From Ignavibacteria bacterium (GTDB lineage: Bacteria; Bacteroidota; Ignavibacteria; Tepidaquicellales; Tepidaquicellaceae), in contig JAQTLX010000013.1 in the NCBI GenBank assembly GCA_028714695.1, positions 1 through 64,000 on the forward strand: a stretch of DNA of 64,000 nucleotides, given 5' to 3'. Both the position numbers and the translations under genes were made by a program. Below are positions 33,211 through 44,923 of this stretch, in pieces. Below the pieces are notes generated by a model, which had not been told where the DNA came from, did not search any database, and saw only the letters and a program-made list of their open reading frames with translations. Within the stretch, counting starts at the first letter, position 1, and each line of letters opens with the position of its first letter.

Positions 33211-36198
33211 TTACCCCTCCTTGGGTTTCAAAATCACCCCTAATTTTTTATGGGGGTTGATAATAATTTCCACCGGATTTGGGAGTTTTATGTGCTTCAC
33301 AAATTCCGTCCGGTCATGAACTTTTTGTGAGTCAAGCCATTTCCAATCTATGAAAGAGTTCTTCGAGCCGGTTTTGACGGTAAAATAACTTATTGAAAAC
33401 GAAGTTAGGTTCTGGAAGAAGTGAGAACCCTGTGAAGGTTCTACGATAAGGTCTTTCATATCCGCTTCAATTACGGCTTTGGCTCCGGAAATCTCAGACC
33501 AGATGACGGGGATGCCCAGCCATGGGTCGAGAGTACCCCATCTGCCGTATCCTATAAGGAGGTAAGGGAGTTTATCGTCATTAAGTTTCATATTAAACTG
33601 GTTTACTTCCGATGCAATTTCCCGGGTTTTGCTGCGATCGAATTTCTCAAAATCGACATATATAATATCTGTTATTTCGGAATTTATGCCGCTTCCGAGG
33701 ACTTCATCACATTTGCAAATAATTTCATTTTTAGGATACGTATGAATATTAATATTTTCTGCATCTTCGTTCACGACCAGCGGCCGCATCTGGAGGACGC
33801 CGAATTCCTTATTCTTTCCTTTCATGTTCACTGCAAATTCTATTTCGACAGCCGTACCCATACCTTTGCTGCCAATTTGGATAAGAGTATCTACGATATC
33901 CGGGAGCGGGAACATCTTATATTTCAGGATAGGTGCAAATGTGACCATTCTAATGCCCGGTCTGGAAATTCCGTCATAGATATTATCGTTCTCGTAAGAG
34001 TAAGTAGAGCCGAGGAGGTCCAGAGTCCCATCGGCTTCAGCCTCTTTAAGGGAATAGGGTTTAGTAAATTCGTCCTGAATGATACCATTCTTCTTAGTTT
34101 CCTCCATTTTAGTATCCAGGTCCAGAGCGAAGAATGTGTTCTGGTTATTATTGAGGAATGATTCGGTTGAATAGAACTGAATGAGATGTTCAGGGTATCT
34201 TGGTGAAAACTTCACAGTGTTACCGCCTTCGACAATAGTTTTGCCGAGACCGAGAGCAACGGAGACAATACCGTCTTTAGTTGTCTGAGGATGGATGGGG
34301 TAGAAGTTATAGGACTTTGCAACGCCTGATATATCCGGATAGAACCTGTTGTCATATTTCGCGCCGACCATTTTTTGAACGATGACAGCCATTTTTTCCT
34401 CTTCGATTCTGTGCGAAGTCATCTTGAAATACTCTTTTGAGGCATTATAGTAAGTTGATGCAAAAACAATCTTAATAGTATTGAGAAGGCTTTCGAGTCT
34501 TTCGATTATATTGGATTCATTATTTGGAATCATATATGTATCATAGACGCCGGCAAAGGGGTGGTACTGGGAATCTTCGAGAAGGCTGGAAGAGCGAACG
34601 GAGAGCGGTTCGTTAATAATCTCGAGAAAGTCTCTCAGCGCTCTGCGGATTTCTTCGGGAAAGAATTTTGCTTTCAGGAATCTCTTTTTAAGTTCGGTAT
34701 CGTCCGTACATTCGTAAACAAAGTTGTTGAGGTCATTATATTCCATGAACATATCGAAGACATCGGTACCTATAACGACACCCGGCGGGACATCGATAGT
34801 AATACCTTCGAACCTGTCGCCGATGCCGTAATTATTAATAAGGAAGTTAAGGAAACTCAGGCCTCTTGCTTTGCCGCCGAGAGAGCCGCCGCCAACGCGG
34901 GCAAAGGAATAAGCGGGGTCAAAAGTTTCGTGATTAAAGTCTTCGACTACGCCTTTCTGAATAATTTTTCTGTAACTTTTGAGAGCATACAGGAGGTGGT
35001 CTCTGATTTTCTCAATGGATTCGAATTCAGTAACTTTTTGCGGGCGCAGTTTATCAGCAAGCCAGAATTCCGTTCGTGCTTTAAGCCAGTTTGAGAAGTG
35101 GTTTCTTTCACCATGGAACTTGATTGAGGAAGCCGGTATTTCATTAAGTTTTTCTTCAAAATCTATAAGATTTTCTGCCCTGTCTATTTCGCGGCCGTCG
35201 GGTGTTTTAAAGACGAAGTCGCCGAAGCCGAAATTATTCGTCATAAAGTCAGCAAGGTCCTGATTCATACTTGCCGAGCCTTTTTCGAGGAATGAGCATC
35301 CTATTTTATGGGCAAGTTCTTTATTAGACGAATCCGACGATTGCAGCAGAACGGGAATATCGGAATATCTTTTTTTAACTTCTTTCGCGAAGCGTATGCC
35401 TGCTTTAGAGTCGGGGACGCCGTTTCGGGGAAATTCTACGTCGGAAATCACACCGAGAACGAACTCCTCATATTTCTTAAGATATTTCCGGGCTTCTTCA
35501 TAATTACAGCAGAGAAGAATTTTTGGGCGTGCGCGCATACGAAGGAATTTGTGTGAAAGATTAATTCCTTCTGAAATAACTCGTTTTGACTGCCGGATAA
35601 GTTCCGTATAGATTGCGGGCAGAAATGACGAATAACTCCGAATATTATCTTCGATTACAATAATGGACTGCACGCCGACAGCGGCTGTATCATGTTCAAC
35701 GTTATATTTATCCTCGAGATATTTAATAATACCGATAATGAGTTTATAGTCGCCCGACCACACAAAAGTTTTATCGAATACGGATACATCTTTTCTGACG
35801 ATAAGGTTATGCAGTTCCCGCGAGTCGAAGGAGAGCATAACGACGGGCAGGTCCGGAAATGATTTCTTGACACTTTCAGCGAACCTGACGGGATTTGAGT
35901 CTTCGATATGAAGCGTAGTAATGACGAGGTCAATCTGCCTTTTGCTGTGAAGAATAGCATTTGCTTCCTTAGTGCTTGAAACGCGAATAATATCCGGGGA
36001 CTGGCTCAGTTCGAGGTCCTGGTATTCATTGCGAATGAGTTCATAGAGTCTTCCGTCCTCTTCGAAGAGGTAGAGGTCGTATATGCTGGAGACGAGGAGA
36101 ATTTCTTTTATTTTCATCTGCATCAAATCCTGAAAGCGCTGAAATTTCCAGATGTAGCCCTGATCCAGGGATGTATCATCAATTATGGTAGACGTCAT
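33211..36198 (-). CDS. Receiver-like domains fused to PEP/pyruvate ATP-binding (PPDK_N) domain
   Basis: 995 residues, no membrane segment. Residues 30-165 and 175-330 look like two response-regulator receiver folds: KEILLVSSIYDLYLFEEDG with DLVITTLHIED, and SIIVIEDNIRSY with LGVISDVEFPRNG and a late FLEKGS Lys. From about 430 to the end there is the ATP-binding domain of PEP synthase/PPDK: VGGGSLGGKARGLSFLNF, PPGVVIGTDVFDMF, EPLSVRSSSLLEDSQYHPFAGVYDTYM, MAVIVQKMVGAKY, VALGLGKTIVEGGNTVKFSP, GVLQMRPLV and LLIGYGRWGTLDPWLGIPV. The swivelling phospho-His domain and the TIM-barrel PEP site are missing, so it cannot be a complete PEP synthase. Likely a signalling or phosphotransfer protein; role unknown. 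Confidence 0.8.
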   Translation of the reverse strand: MTSTIIDDTSLDQGYIWKFQRFQDLMQMKIKEILLVSSIYDLYLFEEDGRLYELIRNEYQDLELSQSPDIIRVSSTKEANAILHSKRQIDLVITTLHIEDSNPVRFAESVKKSFPDLPVVMLSFDSRELHNLIVRKDVSVFDKTFVWSGDYKLIIGIIKYLEDKYNVEHDTAAVGVQSIIVIEDNIRSYSSFLPAIYTELIRQSKRVISEGINLSHKFLRMRARPKILLCCNYEEARKYLKKYEEFVLGVISDVEFPRNGVPDSKAGIRFAKEVKKRYSDIPVLLQSSDSSNKELAHKIGCSFLEKGSASMNQDLADFMTNNFGFGDFVFKTPDGREIDRAENLIDFEEKLNEIPASSIKFHGERNHFSNWLKARTEFWLADKLRPQKVTEFESIEKIRDHLLYALKSYRKIIQKGVVEDFNHETFDPAYSFARVGGGSLGGKARGLSFLNFLINNYGIGDRFEGITIDVPPGVVIGTDVFDMFMEYNDLNNFVYECTDDTELKKRFLKAKFFPEEIRRALRDFLEIINEPLSVRSSSLLEDSQYHPFAGVYDTYMIPNNESNIIERLESLLNTIKIVFASTYYNASKEYFKMTSHRIEEEKMAVIVQKMVGAKYDNRFYPDISGVAKSYNFYPIHPQTTKDGIVSVALGLGKTIVEGGNTVKFSPRYPEHLIQFYSTESFLNNNQNTFFALDLDTKMEETKKNGIIQDEFTKPYSLKEAEADGTLDLLGSTYSYENDNIYDGISRPGIRMVTFAPILKYKMFPLPDIVDTLIQIGSKGMGTAVEIEFAVNMKGKNKEFGVLQMRPLVVNEDAENINIHTYPKNEIICKCDEVLGSGINSEITDIIYVDFEKFDRSKTREIASEVNQFNMKLNDDKLPYLLIGYGRWGTLDPWLGIPVIWSEISGAKAVIEADMKDLIVEPSQGSHFFQNLTSFSISYFTVKTGSKNSFIDWKWLDSQKVHDRTEFVKHIKLPNPVEIIINPHKKLGVILKPKEG

Positions 36199-36263
36199 AG
36201 GATAAATTATTTAAGGAAGATAATTTTTTTTAGGAATACAAAAAAGGAAGAGGAGAATAATTT

Positions 36264-36291
36264 AAAATGCAAAATGTAAAATGCAAAATTG
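36264..36291 (+). repeat. Short heptamer array AAAATGC x4
   Basis: Four consecutive units AAAATGC, AAAATGT, AAAATGC, AAAATTG in exact seven-base phase, upstream of the REC-PPDK_N gene. It shares only the period, not the sequence, with the arrays around groESL. Confidence 0.8.
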
Positions 36292-36375
36292 CAGTTTAAA
36301 ATTGAAAATATTTATTTAATGATGAGTCAGTATATGAAAAATATAGTTGTCATTTTTATGAGTTTACAGATATAT

Positions 36376-36470
36376 TCCTTGCGACTCATCCACTCCCGCC
36401 TCTCCGGGGAGAGTCTTCGACCTTCGGGCACCCCTCACCACGGCGAGTCATTGACCGCCAGCGGGGGATA
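36376..36470. repeat. GC-rich palindromic patch
   Basis: About 95 bases, visibly richer in G and C than the surroundings, with CTCTCC/GGAGAG (36400-36413), GACTC/GAGTC (36383-36387 with 36411-36415 and again 36445-36449) and other small inverted repeats. The composition break suggests a dispersed palindromic repeat or a small mobile remnant. No matching copy is in the window. Confidence 0.45.
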
Positions 36471-36482
36471 AACGGCAAAGGT

Positions 36483-36512
36483 AAATAAAAAAGCCGTCTT
36501 GCGACGGCTTTT
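36483..36512 (-). terminator. Rho-independent terminator of gdhA
   Basis: AAAAGCCGTC (36489-36498) and GACGGCTTTT (36503-36512) form a ten-base-pair stem with a four-base loop TTGC. The minus-strand product continues in T-rich sequence TTATTTAC. It lies 30 bases past the gdhA stop. Confidence 0.9.
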
Positions 36513-36542
36513 CGTATATAATAAAAAAGTTATTGTCAAAGA

Positions 36543-39002
<2,460 letters not shown>

Positions 39003-39644
39003 ATGCTCAAGAACGGAAAATTACTGTTATTATCCGTAATTGTACTTACAGTTGCTATGATAACCGGGTGTTCCGCTACAAGAGATCTCTCTGATAATGG
39101 CTCGGAATTAGGTCAAAAGATGAAAGGTGCCAATGTTTACAACAATTCAAAGGAATTGGTAGCCACCAGCACCTTGGTTAAAAAATCTTCAATCTCTAAG
39201 AGTAATCTCGAATCATTATCAAGTTCTCTGATTGGATACGTCCCTTCATCATCGAACAAGTCAGAAATGGTCAGCGATGAAGTGATGTATAAAGTGATCG
39301 AATATCTAAACACTCCGTATTTATGGGGTGGAACTTCAAAAAGAGGCATAGATTGTTCAGCATTTGTTCAGACGGTAATGTATCAGGCATTAGGAATCAT
39401 GTTACCGAGGACATCATTCGAACAGTCGAACGTCGGTGTTGATGTAACGAGAAGCGAATTGAAATTCGGAGATTTACTGTTTTTCGATACAATGCACAAA
39501 GGCAGAACAACACACGTCGGAATTTACTTAAGCGATGGTTATTTTGTCCATTCCGGTTCAAGAACCGGAGTCGCTGTTGCTTCACTTGATTCTGATTTTT
39601 ACTCGGGTGTGTTTTTAAAAGCCAAGAGAGTAGTTCAAGAGTAG
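39003..39644 (+). CDS. NlpC/P60-family peptidoglycan endopeptidase lipoprotein
   Basis: 213 residues. Residues 1-23 form a lipoprotein signal (lipobox MITGC, Cys23). A Ser-rich linker follows to about 90, then an NlpC/P60 domain: YLNTPYLWGGTSKRGIDCSAFVQTVMYQALGIMLPRTSFEQ with catalytic Cys118, FGDLLFFD, and THVGIYLSDGYFVHSG with His171. It should hydrolyse gamma-D-Glu-diaminopimelate bonds in wall peptides. AAAGGGAG precedes the ATG. Terminator follows the stop, so it is transcribed alone. Confidence 0.92.
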   Translation: MLKNGKLLLLSVIVLTVAMITGCSATRDLSDNGSELGQKMKGANVYNNSKELVATSTLVKKSSISKSNLESLSSSLIGYVPSSSNKSEMVSDEVMYKVIEYLNTPYLWGGTSKRGIDCSAFVQTVMYQALGIMLPRTSFEQSNVGVDVTRSELKFGDLLFFDTMHKGRTTHVGIYLSDGYFVHSGSRTGVAVASLDSDFYSGVFLKAKRVVQE

Positions 39645-39663
39645 TATTTAGAGGAGTTCTTTA

Positions 39664-39709
39664 AGAAAAGTCTCATTTCCACAAAAGGATCTGAGACTTT
39701 TCTTTTTAT
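39664..39709 (+). terminator. Rho-independent terminator after the NlpC/P60 gene
   Basis: AGAAAAGTCTCA (39664-39675) pairs exactly with TGAGACTTTTCT (39692-39703), 12 base pairs, followed by TTTTTATA. It isolates the lipoprotein gene from the long operon that begins at 39781. Confidence 0.92.
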
Positions 39710-39780
39710 AAAGAGTTATTTTAATTTACCTGCCTGCGGGGCAAGAGAATGAAATAAGATTTTGCGACATTTTATTTTAA

Positions 39781-40707
39781 ATGAGAAGATTCATAATAAA
39801 ACATCTGCTGAATTCTTTGCTGATAATATTCGGAGTATTATCGGTATCATTCATTCTTACTTATATGCTTCCCGGCGACCCGGCGAAGATGATGCTGGGG
39901 CAGAGGGCTGACGAGGAGTCGGTACAGGCAGTGCGGAATGAACTGGGGCTTAACAAGCCGGTTTACGAGCAGTATGTAAATTTCATTGTAAAGGCATGCA
40001 GGTTCGACCTCGGAAAATCATATTTAACGAACAGAGACGTAGCGAAAACCATTCTCGAAAAATTTCCTTCAACAGCGATACTTTCAATAACAGCGATTCT
40101 TTTCGCGGCATTTGCGGGTGTGCTGATTGGAGTAATATCGGCGGTAAAGCCGTACACTTTTTACGATTACATATCAATCATTGTAGCATTAATAGGAATT
40201 TCCATACCCCAGTTTGTTCTTGCGCTGCTGATGGTTTACGTATTCGGAGCGGAATTGAAATGGTTTCCGATATCGGGATACATAGACGGTGGATGGCAGT
40301 ATATTGTACTTCCTGCTTTTGCATTAGCGCTTAGACCGATGGCAATAACAGCAAGGATAACGAGGACATCCATGCTTGAAGTACTAAACATGGATTATAT
40401 TAAGACGGCACGCGCGAAAGGGCTGACAGAGTTCAAGGTGATAATGAAACACGCGTTACGGAACGCGCTAAATCCGACAGTCACCGCATTAAGTTCGTCG
40501 TTTGCGGCAACACTCGGAGGTGTATTTTTCATAGAATACATTTTCAACTGGCCCGGGATTGGTTCGCTTGCAATGGATTCAATTATGAAACTTGATTTTC
40601 CGATGATACAAGGCAGCATACTTTTCAGCGCAATTGTGTTTGTGGTTATAAATTTTCTTGTCGATGTTTCATACGCATATCTTGACCCGAAAGTAAAATT
40701 GAGTTGA
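39781..40707 (+). CDS. Peptide/nickel ABC transporter permease, DppB/OppB type
   Basis: 308 residues with six membrane helices. N-terminal RFIIKHLLNSLLIIFGVLSVSFILTYMLPGDPAKMMLG is the standard DppB start; the cytoplasmic EAA loop is ARITRTSMLEVLNMDYIKTARAKGLTEFKVIMKHALRNALNPTVTALS. Works as a heterodimer with the DppC/OppC protein encoded next. No substrate-binding protein or ATPase genes accompany the pair, so those must be elsewhere. Substrate class (oligopeptide, dipeptide, nickel) cannot be told. Start of a ten-gene plus-strand run. Confidence 0.92.
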   Translation: MRRFIIKHLLNSLLIIFGVLSVSFILTYMLPGDPAKMMLGQRADEESVQAVRNELGLNKPVYEQYVNFIVKACRFDLGKSYLTNRDVAKTILEKFPSTAILSITAILFAAFAGVLIGVISAVKPYTFYDYISIIVALIGISIPQFVLALLMVYVFGAELKWFPISGYIDGGWQYIVLPAFALALRPMAITARITRTSMLEVLNMDYIKTARAKGLTEFKVIMKHALRNALNPTVTALSSSFAATLGGVFFIEYIFNWPGIGSLAMDSIMKLDFPMIQGSILFSAIVFVVINFLVDVSYAYLDPKVKLS

Positions 40708-41756
40708 TGAACATGAACACTGCAAATACGGAGAAGGGGAAAAGTTTATGGTACTATTCGTACAGGAGATTCAGGAGGCACAAACTTGCGACGGGCGCGT
40801 CGGTGTTTATGTTTGTATTGATTATTGTTTCTCTTTTAGCGCCGTTAATATCGCCATATAATCCCGACAGGCAGTTACTTGAATTCACATCAAAACCGTC
40901 GATGTTTGAATCACTTGCAATTACAAAAACAGAAAGCGGAAATGAAAAAGTACTTCCTGTCAAGAAATTAATAAAAGAGGATTCGGAAAACATAACTTAC
41001 ATCGATTATACTGACAAGGAGAAAACGGAAAGCAAACAGGACCTTGTAAAGCACGGCGCAGATTTCGTTTACAAAATGAAATTTTTATTAGGCACGGACA
41101 AGTTCGGGCGCGACATTTTAAGCAGGTTAATTTACGGAGCGCGCATAAGTTTATCGGTTGGATTAATTTCTCAGAGCATCGCGTTGTTGATTGGAATATT
41201 GTTAGGTTCACTGGCGGGTTATTACAGAGGAATTACGGACAGAGTAATAATGTGGCTTGTGAATGTCGTATGGGCATTCCCGTCGATATTATTAGTTATT
41301 GCAATATCGATTGTTCTCGGGAAAGGATACTGGCAGGCATTTGTAGCGATAGGATTGACGGGATGGGTCGACATAGCGCGTGTTATGCGCGGTCAGATAA
41401 TTTCCATAAGGGAAACAGAATACGTAGAGGCGGCGCGGGCGGCGGGATACGGAAATGCACGAATAATAATGAAGCATGTGATTCCCAATTCATTATCGCC
41501 TGTGATTATAACGTCGACGGTAGGGCTTGCTAACGCGATAATATTCGAATCGAGTCTAAGTTTTCTTGGATTGGGAGTACAGCCTCCGACGGCGAGTTGG
41601 GGTCAGATGGTATTTGACGGTTACAAATTTTTAATAACGGGAACAAATTTCGGGATGGTATTGTATCCTTCGCTTGCGATACTGCTAACGGTATTCGCAG
41701 TGAACCTGATAGGAGACGGGATAAGGGATGCATTTGACCCGAAACTAAAAAGATAA
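40707..41756 (+). CDS. Peptide/nickel ABC transporter permease, DppC/OppC type, with insertion
   Basis: 349 residues from the ATG at 40707, which overlaps the previous stop as TGATG. The first helix (GASVFMFVLIIVSLLAPLISPYNP) is followed by about 65 extra polar residues (FTSKPSMFESLAITKTES to KHGADFVYKMKF) before the LLGTDKFGRDILSRLIYGARISLSVG motif; usual DppC proteins have only about 20 here. The EAA loop is VDIARVMRGQIISIRETEYVEAARAAGYGNARIIMKHVIPNSLSPVI. The insertion should lie in the periplasm. dprA starts four bases downstream. Confidence 0.9.
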   Translation: MNMNTANTEKGKSLWYYSYRRFRRHKLATGASVFMFVLIIVSLLAPLISPYNPDRQLLEFTSKPSMFESLAITKTESGNEKVLPVKKLIKEDSENITYIDYTDKEKTESKQDLVKHGADFVYKMKFLLGTDKFGRDILSRLIYGARISLSVGLISQSIALLIGILLGSLAGYYRGITDRVIMWLVNVVWAFPSILLVIAISIVLGKGYWQAFVAIGLTGWVDIARVMRGQIISIRETEYVEAARAAGYGNARIIMKHVIPNSLSPVIITSTVGLANAIIFESSLSFLGLGVQPPTASWGQMVFDGYKFLITGTNFGMVLYPSLAILLTVFAVNLIGDGIRDAFDPKLKR

Positions 41757-41760
41757 TAAA

Positions 41761-42906
41761 ATGGAGAACAAGAAAAACGAAAACTTCCGTTTCGTTTTTT
41801 TCCTCAGGAATCTGAAAAACACAGGAGATGTAAAAATCAGGAGGATACTCGACAGATTCAAATCACCGGAGGAACTCGAAGCGGTATCGGATTACGAATT
41901 AATCCGTCTTGAAGGAATCAACAACAACACAATTGAAAGCATACACGCGGCATTTAAGCGAAGAAGAGAAATACTTGCGGCGGCTGACGCGATGCTTGAC
42001 TTATGCGGTGAGAAGGGCATAAATTTTGTTACATATCTCGATACGGATTATCCGGGAAATCTCAGAAATATTTACGATCCGCCTTCGCTGTTGTATTACA
42101 AAGGAAGCATAACGGACAGGTGCAATTCTTCAATAAGCATAGTAGGCACAAGGTATCCCTCGGATTACGGAAGAAAGGCATGCCGTGAACTTGCGGAACA
42201 GTTATCGGAACTGAAAATACCGATAGTCAGCGGATTAGCGACGGGCATCGATTCCATATCGCACAAGGCGGCGCTTGAGAGCGGAAACACGACGTACGCG
42301 ATACTGGGAGGCGGTATAGACAGGATATATCCGCCGGGGAATAAAATTTTATCCGAGCGAATAACTGAATGCGGGGCATTGGTATCGGAATTCGATACGG
42401 GTTCGCAGGCGGAGCGGGTGAACTTTCCGAGGCGTAACAGAATTATAAGCGGTATATCGTTAGGAACAATAGTAATTGAATCGGGAATAAGGGGAGGTTC
42501 ATTAATCACGGCGGAATTTGCGATAGACCAGAACAGGGAAGTATTTGCGGTACCGGGAAATATCGATTCAAAGAAATCCGAGGGATGCAATAATTTAATC
42601 AAGAAGGGGACAGCAAAGTTAGTGTCGTCGTCGGATGATATTATATCGGAATTGAGTTTCAAACTTCAGGATATAATCGGAAAGGGAATAAAGGCGAAGA
42701 CGAAAAAAGAAATACCGGAGATGAGTATATTTGAGACAAAAATATATGGAATTCTTGATGAAAGCGAGCCGATTCACATAGATAGAATTAGTGAAATGTC
42801 GGGCTTGAATATATCAGACTGCCTTGTTAATTTATTGATGATGGAATTTAAGGGTCACGTTATACAAACACCCGGAAAGTATTTTTTAAAAAGATGTCAT
42901 ACATAG
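41761..42906 (+). CDS. dprA: DNA-processing protein DprA
   Basis: 381 residues. N-terminal helical (SAM-like) part, then a Rossmann-like fold: SIVGTRYPSDYGRKACRELAEQLS, IVSGLATGIDSISHKAALES, TYAILGGGIDRIYPPGNKILSERI, ERVNFPRRNRIISGIS, VIESGIRGGSLITAEFAIDQNREVFAVPGNIDSKKSEGCNNLIKKG. The C-terminal 65 residues form a winged-helix domain. It loads RecA on single-stranded DNA in natural transformation. Its last 13 bases overlap the DUF3109 gene. Confidence 0.95.
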   Translation: MENKKNENFRFVFFLRNLKNTGDVKIRRILDRFKSPEELEAVSDYELIRLEGINNNTIESIHAAFKRRREILAAADAMLDLCGEKGINFVTYLDTDYPGNLRNIYDPPSLLYYKGSITDRCNSSISIVGTRYPSDYGRKACRELAEQLSELKIPIVSGLATGIDSISHKAALESGNTTYAILGGGIDRIYPPGNKILSERITECGALVSEFDTGSQAERVNFPRRNRIISGISLGTIVIESGIRGGSLITAEFAIDQNREVFAVPGNIDSKKSEGCNNLIKKGTAKLVSSSDDIISELSFKLQDIIGKGIKAKTKKEIPEMSIFETKIYGILDESEPIHIDRISEMSGLNISDCLVNLLMMEFKGHVIQTPGKYFLKRCHT

Positions 42907-43442
42907 AAATGAACATAGACGAACGTATATTCGATTTAAACTTTTCATGCGACCTTGAAAAGTGCAAGGGTGCGTGCTGCACTGTTGAAGGAACTCTGGG
43001 TGCGCCACTGAATGACAGCGAGATAATCGAGATAAGTTCATGCTACGAATACGTAAGAAAATATTTAAACAAGGAAAACACGGATGTTATAGACAGGGAG
43101 GGGTTTTATGTAAAGTACGACGGTAAGTTGTGGATGAATAACATTAATGATAATGATTGTGTATTTTCTTATTACGACGGAGATATAGCAAAATGCGGGA
43201 TACAGAAAGCATATAACAACGGCGAAATTAAATTCAAAAAGCCCATATCCTGCGAACTTTTTCCAATAAGAGTATACGGAGAAAAATATAACGAATTAAG
43301 GTACGAAAAATCGTATTTTTGTGAGGATGCATTGGAGAAGGGGAACAGGGAAGGAATATCGATATTTGAGTATGTGAAGGACGCAATTATAAGAATGTTC
43401 GGGAGGGAATTTTATAATAAATATTCAAAAGAAAACATTTAA
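42894..43442 (+). CDS. DUF3109 family cysteine-rich protein
   Basis: 182 residues, cytoplasmic. N-terminal CDLEKCKGACCTVEGTLGAPL has the Cx5CxxxCC cluster that defines DUF3109 (related to the YkgJ Cys cluster group), and later single cysteines in DCVFSY, KCGIQKAY, ISCELFPIRV and YFCEDALE complete eight potential metal ligands. The family probably binds an iron-sulfur cluster or zinc; activity unknown. Overlaps dprA by 13 bases and is followed six bases later by rpoN. Confidence 0.85.
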   Translation: MSYIEMNIDERIFDLNFSCDLEKCKGACCTVEGTLGAPLNDSEIIEISSCYEYVRKYLNKENTDVIDREGFYVKYDGKLWMNNINDNDCVFSYYDGDIAKCGIQKAYNNGEIKFKKPISCELFPIRVYGEKYNELRYEKSYFCEDALEKGNREGISIFEYVKDAIIRMFGREFYNKYSKENI

Positions 43443-43448
43443 AAGGGT

Positions 43449-44918
43449 ATGTTAAAGCAGACACAATCACAGAAGCAGTTACAGAAATTAATTCCGCAGA
43501 TTATACAGAAGCAGAATCTTCTTGCTATATCTACGATGGCTCTCGAACAGATGGTGAAACAGGAACTCGAGATGAATCCCTTCCTTGAAGAATCCGATGA
43601 ACTTGAAGAGGACTCGACATTAGACGAGGAGACGCCTGTTGAGACGGAGGCTGAGAAAGTTGAGTCAGAGGGAGAAGAGACAGAGAAGATAAAGAAAGAA
43701 GACGAGGAATTCGATACTGATGATTACATCGAGTCCGATTATGAAGGATACAAGGCGAGCGAAGATAATGTGACTAAGGAGCGGGTTAATTACGAAAACA
43801 TGTGGAGTTCGAAGGTAACGCTGAAAGACAACCTGCTTTCGCAACTGCATTTAACAGAACTCACCGACAAGGACATGTTCATCGGCGAAGAAATTATCTG
43901 GTCGCTTGATGACGAAGGATATTTCAGGGAAAATCCCGAAGAAATAGCGGCGGATATCGAAAAGCAGAAAACAGACACTGCATTTGAATCGGATACATTT
44001 ACCGCTGACGATGTTATAAGAGTGCTAAAAGTTATACAGACTTTTGAACCGGTTGGAATTGCCTCGCGGACACTTGCCGAATGCCTTATAGTACAACTGA
44101 AGGAAATGGAACTTGAAGCGAGCATGAAGCAAATCTGCATCGATATACTTCAGAATCATTTTGAAGAGTTCAGGTTAAAGAATTTTGAAAAATTAATAAA
44201 AGAGTACGGAATAACGATAGACATAATCAACAGGATATTTGAAATTATTTCCAAACTTAATCCAAAGCCGGGTTATCTGGTAGATTCATCAGACAGCATA
44301 TACATATATCCGGACATAATAATATACAAAGAGAACGAAGAATATAAAGTTGAACTTAACGACAGATCAGTGCCGTCTCTGAAATTGAACGAGGTGTACA
44401 GCGATTTGATGAGGACGTCGGATAAGAAGGCGAAGGATTTCATAAAGACAAATTTCGAAAGGGCGAAGTGGTTTCTTGATTCGCTGCGTTCACGCAAGGA
44501 GACACTGATGAAGGTAATGTTTGCGATACTCATCAGGCAGAAGGAATTCTTCGATTTAAAGGGAAAGAATCTCAAGCCGATGCTTGAGAAAGAGGTAGCG
44601 GAAGACATTTCAATGGATATATCCACAATAAGCAGAACTGTAAGAGGCAAGTACGTTCAAACCGATTTTGGAATTTTTGAACTCAAACACTTCTTCAGTT
44701 ATCATTTAAAGACCGACATGGGCGATGACATTTCAACGAAGGAAGTAAAGAACAGGATTGCCGAAATGATACAGGGCGAGAACAGCAATTCACCGCTTAC
44801 TGACGACGAATTAACGGCAGAACTAAACAAGTTGGGATACAAAATAGCCCGCCGCACGGTAGCCAAATACCGGGAATCAATAAGAATTCCGGTGGCAAGA
44901 TTAAGAAGAAAATTATAA
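43449..44918 (+). CDS. rpoN: RNA polymerase sigma-54 factor
   Basis: 489 residues. Region I is the Gln/Leu-rich [47 protein letters not shown]. Region II is a long acidic stretch (45-115). The core-binding part has the [34 protein letters not shown] and [12 protein letters not shown] segments; the helix-turn-helix is [29 protein letters not shown], and the RpoN box is [23 protein letters not shown] at the very end. It directs transcription from -24/-12 promoters with AAA+ activators. Unusual neighbourhood: directly upstream of hslVU. Confidence 0.96.
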   Translation: MLKQTQSQKQLQKLIPQIIQKQNLLAISTMALEQMVKQELEMNPFLEESDELEEDSTLDEETPVETEAEKVESEGEETEKIKKEDEEFDTDDYIESDYEGYKASEDNVTKERVNYENMWSSKVTLKDNLLSQLHLTELTDKDMFIGEEIIWSLDDEGYFRENPEEIAADIEKQKTDTAFESDTFTADDVIRVLKVIQTFEPVGIASRTLAECLIVQLKEMELEASMKQICIDILQNHFEEFRLKNFEKLIKEYGITIDIINRIFEIISKLNPKPGYLVDSSDSIYIYPDIIIYKENEEYKVELNDRSVPSLKLNEVYSDLMRTSDKKAKDFIKTNFERAKWFLDSLRSRKETLMKVMFAILIRQKEFFDLKGKNLKPMLEKEVAEDISMDISTISRTVRGKYVQTDFGIFELKHFFSYHLKTDMGDDISTKEVKNRIAEMIQGENSNSPLTDDELTAELNKLGYKIARRTVAKYRESIRIPVARLRRKL

Positions 44919-44923
44919 AGAAT

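Larger units (their letters stand above)
36199..36542. other. Intergenic region with heptamers and a GC-rich palindromic patch
   Basis: 344 bases between two minus-strand genes. It contains a short heptamer array (36264-36291), a GC-rich patch with inverted repeats (36376-36470) in otherwise AT-rich DNA, and the gdhA terminator. A 60-codon frame across the patch has no coding character. Confidence 0.65.

Noticed and set aside
34561-35094. 177-codon open frame opposite the REC-PPDK_N gene
   Set aside because: Antisense shadow with no recognisable protein features or ribosome site.
36289-36471. 60-codon open frame ahead of gdhA's terminator
   Set aside because: It translates a palindromic GC-rich patch and AT-rich DNA; no coding pattern.
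42165-42662. 165-codon open frame opposite dprA
   Set aside because: Antisense shadow; dprA motifs on the other strand are unambiguous.
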